The notes under the pieces: generated by a model
What the model saw: only the letters and a program-made list of their open reading frames with translations
Database searches by the model: none
Told to the model about the DNA's origin: nothing
Assembly: GCA_003212345.1 (NCBI GenBank)
Contig: QCPZ01000012.1
Span: forward strand, 1-40,647
Length of the DNA stretch: 40,647 nucleotides
From: SAR116 cluster bacterium AG-447-A06
GTDB taxonomy: Bacteria > Pseudomonadota > Alphaproteobacteria > Puniceispirillales > Puniceispirillaceae
Reading direction: 5' to 3'
Part shown: positions 20,983-29,380 of the stretch, one piece after another
How the letters are laid out: each line of letters opens with the position of its first letter
Numbering within the stretch: position 1 is the stretch's first letter
Translations under genes and position numbers: made by a program

Positions 20983-22767
20983 ATGAATCAGAAACCTGCG
21001 ACATCGATTGATCAAAGCAATGGTAGCAATGCAAACCTCGTTTCTGCTTTTTTCAAAAATGCGGTCAGCTTAGGTGAGAGGCCACTACTGTTTCACAAAA
21101 AAAAAGGGAAATGGACCGGAACATCCTGGAATGAAGTCTCGGATTCAATAAAGCGACTTTCTGGAGCTTTGGTTGCTGCCGGCGTGCAACCGCGCGACCG
21201 CGTTATGATCTGTGCGGAAAACCGCCCTGAATGGGCCATCGCCGATCTCGCTATAATGGCAATCGGCGCTATTGTTGTGCCGGCTTACACAACCAATACC
21301 GAAGATGATCACGTTTATATAATGGAGCATTCTGGTGCGGTCGTAATCATCACGTCGGGGGGCATTTTGAGCAACCGTGTGGCCCTTGCGGCATCACGTG
21401 TTCCAAACATCCGCATGCTAATCACAATGGATCCTGACACTGATTTGCCTGACATTGCCCCTACCACTATCACTACTTGGCAATCTTTGCTGAAAACAAC
21501 CAAACCTCTTGTTGATATTGATGCCCGCATTTACGCTCAGAATGCCGATGATATATGCTGTTTTGTTTATACATCGGGCACCGGAGGGCGGCCAAAGGGA
21601 GTAATGCTGACGCATCGATCTATTCAAGCCTGCATCACAGCTGCAAAAGAAATTCTGATGGAGGGTGGTGTTCCTGAAAACCAAAGATTTTTATCACTTT
21701 TACCATTATCGCATTCCTATGAGCACACCGCTGGCATGCATCTTCCCATACAAACCAAATCCGAAGTGTGGTATTGCGAGTCCGCTGAACAGATTGGCGC
21801 AAATTTGCAAGAGGTTTCGCCGAGCCTTATGACCGCTGTACCGCGCCTTTATGATGTTCTCCATGAGCGCATTATTCGGAGCGTTCGCGCCAAAGGTGGG
21901 CTGTCAGAAACACTTTTTATGGAAACGGTTCGCCTTGGTCGCAAACGGCTTGCCGGGAAACGGTTACTGCCACATGAATTTTTGTTAGACCGTGTGCTTG
22001 AACGCCTCGTCCGTAACAAGATACAAGCACGGCTTGGTGGCCGGCTGAAATATTTTATTTCCGGTGGTGCTGCACTAAATCCGGAAATAGGCACCTTTTT
22101 TATGGCGCTTGGCGTTAAGCTATTGCAAGGATATGGCCAAACTGAGGCCTCACCATTGATTTCGGCGAACCGGCCAAATAAAATTAAGATTGAAACGGTT
22201 GGCCCTCCCGTTGCAGGTGTTGAGGTACGCTTCGCTGAAGATGGCGAAATCCTTGTGCGGGGCGACGTTCTGATGAAAGGCTATTGGCGCGACGAACACA
22301 GCACCGCAGCTGCAATCCAGGATGGTTGGCTACACACGGGTGATATCGGCAATTGTGACAAAGATGGTTACATCACGATTACCGGCCGAAAAAAAGAAAT
22401 GATTGTTAATTCTGGTGGTGAAAACATCGTACCTAGCCGGGTTGAAGCCTTGCTAACCATCGAACCTGAGATTGAACAAGCTATGGTTGATGGCGATCAA
22501 CGGCCATGGCTGGCGGCAGTGATTGTGCCAAGTGCCGAAGCCCGCGAGACTGCTGAGTCAAATGAGGCGTTAAGATTGCTGATTGCGGATACTATTGAAC
22601 GGGCAAATGGCCGCCTATCCCAGATCGAGCGCGTTCGCCGTTTTGTTATTGCTGATGAGTCTTTTACAACTGAAAACAGTCAATTAACAGCAACACTTAA
22701 AATTAGAAGGCATATTGTAAAAGCGGAGTACCAAGACAGGATTGCCGCTCTCTACAACCGCCAATAA
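20983..22767 (+). CDS. AMP-forming acyl-CoA synthetase (long-chain fatty acid-CoA ligase type)
   Basis: This adenylate-forming enzyme activates a carboxylic acid, probably a long-chain fatty acid, to its CoA thioester. The 594-residue protein shows the P-loop-like CFVYTSGTGGRPKGVMLTH (about 192-210) and LSLLPLSHSYEHTAGM. It also has YFISGGAALNPEIGTFFMALGVKLLQGYGQTEASPL and the C-terminal hinge DGWLHTGDIGNCDKDGYITITGRKKEMIVNSGGENI. The length and GYGQTE motif fit the FadD15/long-chain subfamily rather than acetyl-CoA synthetases. It is monocistronic by spacing. The exact substrate is not readable from sequence. Confidence 0.92.
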   Translation: MNQKPATSIDQSNGSNANLVSAFFKNAVSLGERPLLFHKKKGKWTGTSWNEVSDSIKRLSGALVAAGVQPRDRVMICAENRPEWAIADLAIMAIGAIVVPAYTTNTEDDHVYIMEHSGAVVIITSGGILSNRVALAASRVPNIRMLITMDPDTDLPDIAPTTITTWQSLLKTTKPLVDIDARIYAQNADDICCFVYTSGTGGRPKGVMLTHRSIQACITAAKEILMEGGVPENQRFLSLLPLSHSYEHTAGMHLPIQTKSEVWYCESAEQIGANLQEVSPSLMTAVPRLYDVLHERIIRSVRAKGGLSETLFMETVRLGRKRLAGKRLLPHEFLLDRVLERLVRNKIQARLGGRLKYFISGGAALNPEIGTFFMALGVKLLQGYGQTEASPLISANRPNKIKIETVGPPVAGVEVRFAEDGEILVRGDVLMKGYWRDEHSTAAAIQDGWLHTGDIGNCDKDGYITITGRKKEMIVNSGGENIVPSRVEALLTIEPEIEQAMVDGDQRPWLAAVIVPSAEARETAESNEALRLLIADTIERANGRLSQIERVRRFVIADESFTTENSQLTATLKIRRHIVKAEYQDRIAALYNRQ

Positions 22768-22802
22768 TTAATATCAAAACTTTGAAACGCGAATCAATGA
22801 CC

Positions 22803-23030
22803 CTATTTCACCCAGGTTGAGCTGCGTTTTGGCCCAAGGTCATCGCGCATGAGTTGGCTAAAGGCTTCTGCAAAATTGCGATGCGCCTCACGGTTCTTTT
22901 TCAAAACCGCGTCCAGCGGAATCACAATGTCGCCGTCTTTACGAAGTCTTGGTGGATCATAATTACTAAAGCGGACAGTTAAATCCTGCAAAGCTGCCAT
23001 TAAATTTTTTTCCTGTTCATCATACGCCAT
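22803..23030 (-). CDS. Small conserved-looking hypothetical protein (75 aa)
   Basis: This is a 75-residue soluble, charged protein from MAYDEQEKNLMAALQDLTVR to PKRSSTWVK. I chose the ATG at 23030 because GAGGAG lies six bases upstream; the longer in-frame start lacks a site. It has no membrane segment or cysteine, and the central part (REAHRNFAEAFSQLM) is probably helical. I do not recognise the family. It ends 36 bp from the end of the acyl-CoA synthetase gene, in the opposite direction. The good ribosome site is the main argument that it is real. Confidence 0.6.
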   Translation of the reverse strand: MAYDEQEKNLMAALQDLTVRFSNYDPPRLRKDGDIVIPLDAVLKKNREAHRNFAEAFSQLMRDDLGPKRSSTWVK

Positions 23031-23595
23031 ATCAATCTCCTCAACATGAAGCGTGAACCGCATATCACGCATGTTACATTAGGCAACGACACGGATTTTT
23101 GCAATTAAAGCTACAATCCCCCTTTTATTGCCAAATCCCTGCCTTATACAAAAGCAAATGCTTTGCCCGTGCACCGGCGCATTAAACTACAGATACCTGT
23201 GGCGCAAATGTCGCTTGCTCTGAAGTTCATTTGAAACCGGCCTAGACCGATTTTTTCTTTAATCAAAAACTGATTTAATTAGATTAAATCTACAATTGAT
23301 GAACCCAAAATCATTGGTAATTTTTGCCTGATTAGTCTTGCTCTTACCGCCATTGATGCTGATGTAATCGTTAACGAGTCTGTGCCCAATGCTGGAACCA
23401 TCGTGCACCGGTTCACTTCGGGCGGTTTTGCCAATGCATCGCAAAGATCGATCACCCTTGCAATAGCACCAAAAACCATGCATCAGGTCTTGATCGCTAG
23501 ACAGTTGACTTCTTGGTCTACAGGCTTGATGCTGACTATTATGTTGCGCCATTATTGGGCGCTATCGCGAGCAGAATGCGTAATTAGGCAAACAA
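23031..23595. other. 565-bp gap without a convincing gene; possible gene remnant at 23279-23479
   Basis: No frame here has a good start plus a recognisable family. On the minus strand, 23279-23479 encodes a protein-like 66-residue stretch (MVFGAIARVIDLCDALAKPP at its start) that ends exactly at an A+T hairpin with a following T-run. A stop sits two codons before its ATG and there is no ribosome site, so it may be the tail of a decayed gene. The opposite frame in the same place is also open, but its only start is internal and it runs into the transporter gene. Confidence 0.35.
23264..23290 (-). terminator. Putative intrinsic terminator (minus strand)
   Basis: Perfect 8-bp arms (GATTTAAT/ATTAAATC, 23272-23279 and 23283-23290) enclose a 3-nt loop and are followed on the minus strand by AG and five T. 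The stem is all weak pairs except the end C-G pair, so strength is doubtful. It overlaps the stop of the possible remnant frame at 23279-23479. Confidence 0.3.
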
Positions 23596-24552
23596 ATGAA
23601 ACAACAATTTTTGGCTATAGTTCAGTCACCAACTGGTGACAGGCCGATAATTGCTGTAATCTTTTTACTTGTTGGCGTCTTCATTCTTGCCCTTCAGGAC
23701 GTAACGGTAAAATTGATTGCGACTGAAACTTCCTTCTGGCAATTTCAAACATTGCGTTCGGTTGGAAATGGATTGTTTCTCGCAAGCTTAGCATGGTTTA
23801 GTGGCGGATTTGGCATTCTTGCCTCCAAAAGCTGGCGCCCTGTATATTTTCGGGCATCAATGCTAACCATATGTATGTTCTGCTTTTTTTCAGGCGCACC
23901 ATACCTATCTGTCGCGCAAATGACTGCCGGACTTTATACCTATCCATTATTCGTATCGTTGCTTGCCGGTCCCTTCCTCGGTGAGTCAGTGGGGCCGTGG
24001 CGTATCGGCGCCATTGTTGTTGGTGCGAGCGGAGCGGGGCTAATCCTTGATCCATTCAATGCTAGTTTTTCACTCGTCCAACTACTTCCTATTGCAGCAG
24101 GTTTTTTTTACGCCTGTAACATTCTAATCCTACGCCATGCGTGCCGATATGAGTCGGCCTTATCACTTATGATGCCAGTTGCCGTTTTATTTATTCTTAG
24201 CGGGCTTTTAGGAGTTGGGCTTTTAACGCTGTTTCCCCTTACCAGCGATCTCGCAATACAAATGCCTTTTGTCGCGATTGGCTGGCCCAAATTAACAATG
24301 GTTGTGCTTGGTATTGCCATTTTCTGCTCCGCATTGAACCTAAGCGGTAATATTTGTCTTGCGCGAGCTTATCAGACCGCAGATAGCAGCTGGCTGGCAC
24401 CGATAGATTTTACGTATTTGCTCTTTGCTGCCTTTTGGGGCCGAGTTATTTTTGGGACATGGCCAACACCAAAAGCCCTTTTGGGCATGAGCCTGATTGC
24501 CACTGCTGGCATTGTGATCGCTTGGCGAGAGCAGCGTCGCTTGAAGGATTGA
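23596..24552 (+). CDS. EamA/DMT-family transporter
   Basis: This 318-residue integral membrane protein has about ten hydrophobic segments in the two-fold EamA arrangement. The first half opens IIAVIFLLVGVFILALQDVTVKLI and includes LYTYPLFVSLLAGPFLGE; the second half includes IAAGFFYACNILILRHACRY and ends with GMSLIATAGIVIAWREQRR. Members export or import amino acids, nucleobases and other metabolites; the substrate here is unknown. A second, separate EamA gene lies at 25257-26138 on the other strand. Confidence 0.88.
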   Translation: MKQQFLAIVQSPTGDRPIIAVIFLLVGVFILALQDVTVKLIATETSFWQFQTLRSVGNGLFLASLAWFSGGFGILASKSWRPVYFRASMLTICMFCFFSGAPYLSVAQMTAGLYTYPLFVSLLAGPFLGESVGPWRIGAIVVGASGAGLILDPFNASFSLVQLLPIAAGFFYACNILILRHACRYESALSLMMPVAVLFILSGLLGVGLLTLFPLTSDLAIQMPFVAIGWPKLTMVVLGIAIFCSALNLSGNICLARAYQTADSSWLAPIDFTYLLFAAFWGRVIFGTWPTPKALLGMSLIATAGIVIAWREQRRLKD

Positions 24553-24618
24553 GTCTAATTTATCTGAACCCAAATCTGCGCGTTGAAATACGTGCATCAT
24601 ATGTCTAAAGTGGGTCCA

Positions 24619-24647
24619 TAGACATTAATTTACTTGCTATAGATAAA
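24619..24647 (+). promoter_or_regulatory. Candidate sigma-70-like promoter of the cupin gene
   Basis: TAGACA (24619-24624) and GATAAA (24642-24647) are spaced by 17 bp, 31 bp before the cupin ATG. This is a sequence-match guess only. Confidence 0.25.
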
Positions 24648-24677
24648 ATTTGAAACGAAATTTAGGAGTTTGTTTTT

Positions 24678-25178
24678 ATGAATAAAGTTTTAGAAGGTTT
24701 AGCGCAAAAATGTCAAAAGATACTAAGAGATCGACCCGGGCCAGAGGGCCGTGAAAAAGTTGCTGAATTACTGCAAGTGCTATTATCTGATCCGGCAAAT
24801 GTTGACGCCCTTGTCCCAAAAACAACAGGCGAGCGCGACATGTTATATAAGGATCCTGAGCTGGGTTTTTGCATCCTGGCGCACAAATATGACGGCGAAA
24901 AAACATCGCCACCGCATGACCATGGACCATCATGGGCGATTTATGCTCAGGCTCGTGGTGAGACAATCATGCGCGATTATGACAAGATAGAAGACGCCTA
25001 CGCCGACAAGCCTGGCAAGGTAAAAGTATCACGCACATACAGTCTTACCCCGGGCATTGCCCATGTTTATAACGAGGGAGACCTCCATTCGCCAACACGC
25101 GTTGGACCAACGAGCCTTGTTCGTGTTGAAGGCACTGATATGAGTCAGGTAAAACGGCATCGCTACGAGCTTGCTTAA
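24678..25178 (+). CDS. Cupin-fold protein, cysteine-dioxygenase-like
   Basis: This 166-residue protein has a helical N-terminus and then a double-stranded beta-helix with the metal-ligand pattern SPPHDHGPSWAIYAQARGE (His 80 and 82, Glu about 95) and later histidines in PGIAHVYNEGDLHSP (129 and 137). The pattern resembles the cysteine dioxygenase/thiol dioxygenase branch of cupins, usually iron-dependent. No substrate can be assigned. AGGAG lies nine bases upstream of the ATG. It lies between two EamA transporter genes, convergent with the second, which may hint at a shared small-molecule theme. Confidence 0.72.
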   Translation: MNKVLEGLAQKCQKILRDRPGPEGREKVAELLQVLLSDPANVDALVPKTTGERDMLYKDPELGFCILAHKYDGEKTSPPHDHGPSWAIYAQARGETIMRDYDKIEDAYADKPGKVKVSRTYSLTPGIAHVYNEGDLHSPTRVGPTSLVRVEGTDMSQVKRHRYELA

Positions 25179-25256
25179 ATATTGCTATACAGACAACGCA
25201 CGCGGTTCCCAGCAGGCGTTATCGTTCGGACGCCTCACCCTTACGCCAAGGCTCGA

Positions 25257-26138
25257 CTAACGTGCAATATCTTTTTTGAGTTTTGCTTGACGCCAGATAA
25301 TCACAAGACCGCCTGCAACAATGGCAAAAACACCCGGAAACAGGCGCTCAATCGGGGCTTCCGCAAAAAACCACCAGCCCAGCAACAAGGCGAAGGGAAT
25401 ACCAAAATATTCAAACGGGGCGAGCAGACTCAGCTGCGTCATGCGGTAAGCAGAAACAAGTCCTAAAACCCCAACACCACCTAAAGCTCCAAGCGCCAAA
25501 AACAGGCCAAGATCATTGGCGGACGCAATGGGCTTTATCTCGTCAAAGCACACCCATAGGATTAACGAAAACCCAGCCGTGAAAATCTGTGATCTGAATT
25601 GAATTACACTTGACAAGTAATCGGCTGGGAACAGTTTTACGAGCGTACTGGATGTGGCATAGCAAAGTGCCGCCATCACGGGCAAAACCGAAAATACCGA
25701 AAAAATACCGATGCCGGGCTGCATTATCATCACTACCCCGCCAAATCCCATGAATACCGCCGACCATCTCCAGAAACCAACCTGCGCGCCAAGCACTGGG
25801 ACCGACAAAGCGGTCACAAAGAACGGACCAGCAAACACCAACGTACCAACTGTAGCAAACTCCAGCTTTGTATAAGCGGTAAAAAGGCAAATTTGTGCTA
25901 TTGCAACACTGCCGCCGCGTGTAACGCAAATCAGCCATTCGCGCCGCGTAAAGGGTACTTTCAATGCATTTATTTGCCGGCTATACGCCAACATTAATAG
26001 GATAGGTAAAAAACCAAACAAGTTACGCGTAAACGAAATCTGAAACACCGAATAATCCGCAGTCAAAAAACGTACAGCGACGCCCATCAAGGAAAACGAA
26101 AAAATGGCTCCGAGGATTGTTAAAATGGCCCGTGTCAC
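25257..26138 (-). CDS. EamA/DMT-family transporter with GTG start
   Basis: This 293-residue membrane protein has about ten helices and the EamA family pattern: AILTILGAIFSFSLMGVAVRFL at the start, FATVGTLVFAGPFFVTALSVPVLG in the first repeat, and LLAPFEYFGIPFALLLGWWFFAEAP in the second. The start codon is GTG at 26138, supported by AAAGGA about six bases upstream. It is not a close copy of the other EamA gene at 23596-24552, so a recent duplication is unlikely. The substrate is unknown. Confidence 0.88.
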   Translation of the reverse strand: MTRAILTILGAIFSFSLMGVAVRFLTADYSVFQISFTRNLFGFLPILLMLAYSRQINALKVPFTRREWLICVTRGGSVAIAQICLFTAYTKLEFATVGTLVFAGPFFVTALSVPVLGAQVGFWRWSAVFMGFGGVVMIMQPGIGIFSVFSVLPVMAALCYATSSTLVKLFPADYLSSVIQFRSQIFTAGFSLILWVCFDEIKPIASANDLGLFLALGALGGVGVLGLVSAYRMTQLSLLAPFEYFGIPFALLLGWWFFAEAPIERLFPGVFAIVAGGLVIIWRQAKLKKDIAR

Positions 26139-26220
26139 AAAATTTCCTTTAGCCCGGTGTGTTTAGACTCGTAAGCCACTGTTTTTCTCTAGTGTTCAAA
26201 TAAATTAGCGCTCGCTTGGA

Positions 26221-26766
26221 CTAATGCTCACCCTCATCAGTTGGTATTGGATCAATATCAAATGTCTTGATAGTCATGGAGATCAGCGCATAGTAGCCCA
26301 GTATTCCAACCAAATCGACCGCACCAGCCTTACCCAAAATCGAAACCACGCGCTCATAAAGCTCATCAGATACACCACGGTTAATGTTTAATTCACGGGT
26401 GAATTCATATACTACTGCCTCATCCTCGGCCGCGAAAATTGGATGCTCATCTGCCGATAGTGAGTCAATAACGGTAGGGTCAAGACCGGCAGCCAAGGCA
26501 GGCGACAAATGTGCCTGCCATTCAAACGTTGCCTCCCAAATACGGGCTGTTGTCAGGATTGCTAGTTCCGACAAACGTGGTGCCAAGGAAGAATCATACC
26601 GACAATATTGCCCTAGTGCCTGCGCCTTATCCGCAAACTCAGCCCGGTGGAGCCATATCGCCAATGGGCCACGCACATTCCCTCTTGGACCAGTTGCGAT
26701 GACATCATATACCTGTTTCTGTCGTTCATCCATCTGGCTTTGTTCAAGCGCGGGCAATCTGGCCAT
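26221..26766 (-). CDS. Carboxymuconolactone-decarboxylase-like (AhpD superfamily) protein
   Basis: This 181-residue all-helical protein matches the CMD family: PRLSELAILTTARIWEATFEWQAH, EDEAVVYEFTRELNINRGVSDELYERV, and a C-terminal DLVGILGYYALISMTI. The CxxC pair used by AhpD-type peroxidase partners is absent (the position reads EWQAH). A hydrolase or decarboxylase-type role on a small organic acid, or a purely structural role, is therefore more likely than peroxide reduction. The ATG at 26766 has AAGG seven bases upstream; a TTG two codons earlier is less likely. It is divergent from the PrpF-like gene. Confidence 0.83.
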   Translation of the reverse strand: MARLPALEQSQMDERQKQVYDVIATGPRGNVRGPLAIWLHRAEFADKAQALGQYCRYDSSLAPRLSELAILTTARIWEATFEWQAHLSPALAAGLDPTVIDSLSADEHPIFAAEDEAVVYEFTRELNINRGVSDELYERVVSILGKAGAVDLVGILGYYALISMTIKTFDIDPIPTDEGEH

Positions 26767-26961
26767 AATCAAACCTTTTTCAAAACGGAGGGACTAATGG
26801 TGGAATATATCTATCCGCCACTATAAGCACGGCACATTGTTATTGCCAACGACTTGTTTGCCAGCGAACTTCTGTATCCTGATACGTCAATTTTTTCAAA
26901 AGATCATCGGCAAAATATTGTATATACTTTGGTCCTAGGTCAATTTCGGCACGGTATTATC

Positions 26962-28095
26962 ATGTCAAATCAAACTGCAATTCCTTTCATTCAAATGCGC
27001 GGCGGCAGTTCAAAGGGTATTTACTTCCATTCCAAAGATTTACCCAACGATAGCGATCAGTGCGATGCTGTTTTGAAATGGGTTATGGGTGCGCACGGTG
27101 ATGCCCGGCAAATCGATGGGTTGGGCGGAGCTGATCCATTAACCTCAAAAATTGCCATTATCTCTCCTTCCAAACGTAGTGATTGCGATATCGACTATAA
27201 ATTTATTCAAGCCATTGTTGGTGAAAATCGATTGGATGACACCCCAAATTGTGGGAACATTTTATCCGGTGTTGGCGCATTCTCCATTGAAACCGGTCTT
27301 GTTAAACCCACTGGAGATCAGGCAAGTATAAGGGTTTATATGACCAATAGTGGAAATCGTTGCCTGCTAAAATTTCCGCTGGAAAACGGGCAGCCCATCT
27401 ATCATGGCGATACACGAATTGACGGCGTCATTGGTTCCTCAGCAGCCATAATGTGCCTGTACCAGGATCTCGAAGGGTCTGCCTGCGGAAGTCTCTGCCC
27501 CACCGGAAACCAGTGTGACGAATTTGACAGTATTCATGTAACCTGCATTGACAATGGAATGCCTGTTATCTGTTTGCGGGCCAAAGATTTAGGCCTTAAT
27601 GGTTTGGAAACCCCCGATCAGTTGAATGCTAATGAAAATTTGAGGTTGCAACTGGAATCAATCCGTCTCCAGGCAGGTCTCGCAATAGGGCTCGGAGATG
27701 TATCGAGTAAAGCTATACCCAAAATGTGCCTTGTCTCTGAACCCAGACATGGCGGCACAATAAACACTCACACCTTTATCCCTAAAAAATGCCACAAAGC
27801 CATCGGGGTTTTAGGAGCAGTTTCGGTAGGTACTGCCGCACTAATGCAAGATAGCATTATTCATAACCTTGCCAGCTTTTCCGATAATCAAATAGCAGAA
27901 AAGAACTTGGAAAAGATAATTATTGAACATCCATCGGGCAGTCTCACAGTGGAGCTTGAGATGTCACTTAAAGGTGCTCAACCTATGGTTAAACAAGCTG
28001 GTTTGTTGCGAACCACCCGGATGCTTTGTCGAGGTGAGGTCTACATCCCAAAATCGGTTTGGGACGGAAAGAGTGCGTCAATCCCGCCGAAATAA
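26962..28095 (+). CDS. PrpF/4-oxalomesaconate tautomerase family protein
   Basis: This is a 377-residue member of the PrpF family (diaminopimelate-epimerase fold), whose members isomerise double bonds of small tricarboxylates such as aconitates or oxalomesaconate. It shows the opening FIQMRGGSSKGIYFHSKDLP, the GGADPLTSKIAIISPS block, the active-site cysteine region DTPNCGNILSGVGAF (Cys about 97), and the late HPSGSLTVELEM block. The ATG at 26962 begins at the family N-terminus; an upstream TTG would add 36 unrelated residues. With the divergent CMD-like gene it suggests breakdown of an aromatic or tricarboxylic acid, but the pathway is not complete here. Confidence 0.87.
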   Translation: MSNQTAIPFIQMRGGSSKGIYFHSKDLPNDSDQCDAVLKWVMGAHGDARQIDGLGGADPLTSKIAIISPSKRSDCDIDYKFIQAIVGENRLDDTPNCGNILSGVGAFSIETGLVKPTGDQASIRVYMTNSGNRCLLKFPLENGQPIYHGDTRIDGVIGSSAAIMCLYQDLEGSACGSLCPTGNQCDEFDSIHVTCIDNGMPVICLRAKDLGLNGLETPDQLNANENLRLQLESIRLQAGLAIGLGDVSSKAIPKMCLVSEPRHGGTINTHTFIPKKCHKAIGVLGAVSVGTAALMQDSIIHNLASFSDNQIAEKNLEKIIIEHPSGSLTVELEMSLKGAQPMVKQAGLLRTTRMLCRGEVYIPKSVWDGKSASIPPK

Positions 28096-28115
28096 AGCAC
28101 CTCTTTGATACCCTT

Positions 28116-29318
28116 TTATGAATGCTTGTCATCTAAGGCAAGGCGGCTTGACATTCCAACAACCGCCAAACAGGCCGGAACGAGGCATAAAATACCGAGG
28201 CTCCAATTCTGGGTTACATCAACAACCCAGCCAACAAGAGCTGGACCTATAAGCATGCCAAGCCCTTGAATTTGAAACGTCCATGCCACAAACATCGGTA
28301 AGGCCTTCGGATCATGATTTGATCGACTAACAAGAAAGAAAAAGATAGGGGCCGACCCACCAGTGGCTAGCCCGACCAGGCCCAATAGAAGAAACAGCAA
28401 CGGTGATGAGTCATTGAACAAGACAAGGGCAATCAACAACAACGGTACAATTGAAAAAATAAATCGTATAATATGCGCGGGTTTACTGCCACGTTGCAAT
28501 GCTCGCCCGGCAATCAAATTTCCAAAAAAATTCAACAAGCAAAACAACCCTGTTATCAAAGCACCTTCAGTAGCGCTAATGCCAGCAAATGACTGTGTTA
28601 TCAATGGTGTAAACTGGATCAGGGTTTGATAAACTAGCGAATGACAAGCAAAACTGAGACCTATGAAAGTCAATAATGGCAAACAGACCGCACGCCGCAA
28701 TGGGGCTATGTCAAAATTATATTGTATCGGCCTAGAATCATTTGGAATAAATAGCCATCCCAGCAAACATACAATAACCGAAAATACGAGCCCCGCCTGC
28801 CATACCAATTGCCAACCACCCTGCTCAATCAGATACGGTGCAGAAATGATAGCAATCGCACAGCCAAAAGGCATAAATCCACCCCAGATTCCCATTACCC
28901 AGCCCCGATTTGCCAATGCGGTATGTTGGGCTAAAATAGTCGGTGCGGTTAAAGTTAGTGCGATCAAGCTTACCCCCTCAATGGCGCGTCCAGCATAAAG
29001 GGTTACCAACGACCCACCAAAAAGGCTAATCATGTTTCCAAGACAGGCAACCAACAAAGCCGCCAACAAGATGCGCTTCGCTCCAATTCCGTGCACAAAG
29101 CCACCAATTAATGATCCAGCGAGCACCATGATGATGGTAAAAATTGATGCTAATATTCCTATTTGAGCCAAGCTGAGGCCAAATTCTGCCGCAAGTGTGG
29201 TGATCGTTGGTGCCAGCTTGGCGATATTAATCCCACTCAATGCACCACAGAACAGAATGACAATTGCAAGCCTCAGGTCACGAGTGAGAGATGAAAGAGA
29301 TTCTGCCATGTTGTCCAT
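28116..29318 (-). CDS. MFS transporter
   Basis: This 400-residue major facilitator superfamily protein has twelve likely helices. Its first half contains LSLAQIGILASIFTIIMVLAGSLIGGFVHGIGAKRILL, the loop between helices 2 and 3, and RAIEGVSLIALTLTAPTIL. The loss of the usual acidic residue in the loop motif is common. Substrate unknown. AAGGA lies close before the ATG at 29318. It is followed tail to tail by the PrpF-like gene and preceded, 62 bp away on the same strand, by another MFS gene, so the two may be co-transcribed. Confidence 0.88.
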   Translation of the reverse strand: MDNMAESLSSLTRDLRLAIVILFCGALSGINIAKLAPTITTLAAEFGLSLAQIGILASIFTIIMVLAGSLIGGFVHGIGAKRILLAALLVACLGNMISLFGGSLVTLYAGRAIEGVSLIALTLTAPTILAQHTALANRGWVMGIWGGFMPFGCAIAIISAPYLIEQGGWQLVWQAGLVFSVIVCLLGWLFIPNDSRPIQYNFDIAPLRRAVCLPLLTFIGLSFACHSLVYQTLIQFTPLITQSFAGISATEGALITGLFCLLNFFGNLIAGRALQRGSKPAHIIRFIFSIVPLLLIALVLFNDSSPLLFLLLGLVGLATGGSAPIFFFLVSRSNHDPKALPMFVAWTFQIQGLGMLIGPALVGWVVDVTQNWSLGILCLVPACLAVVGMSSRLALDDKHS

Positions 29319-29380
29319 TTGTCCTTCGTTGGCCGCATGGCCACAAAATCACCGGAGCAGCCGTTTAAGGCTGGTACCAC

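Noticed and set aside
23382-23639. Plus-strand frame running into the EamA transporter gene
   Set aside because: Its only start is internal without ribosome site, and it overlaps the well-supported start at 23596 in another frame.
25214-25235. Terminator between the convergent cupin and EamA genes
   Set aside because: AGGCGT/ACGCCT could pair, but the loop is 10 bases and there is no T-run on either strand.
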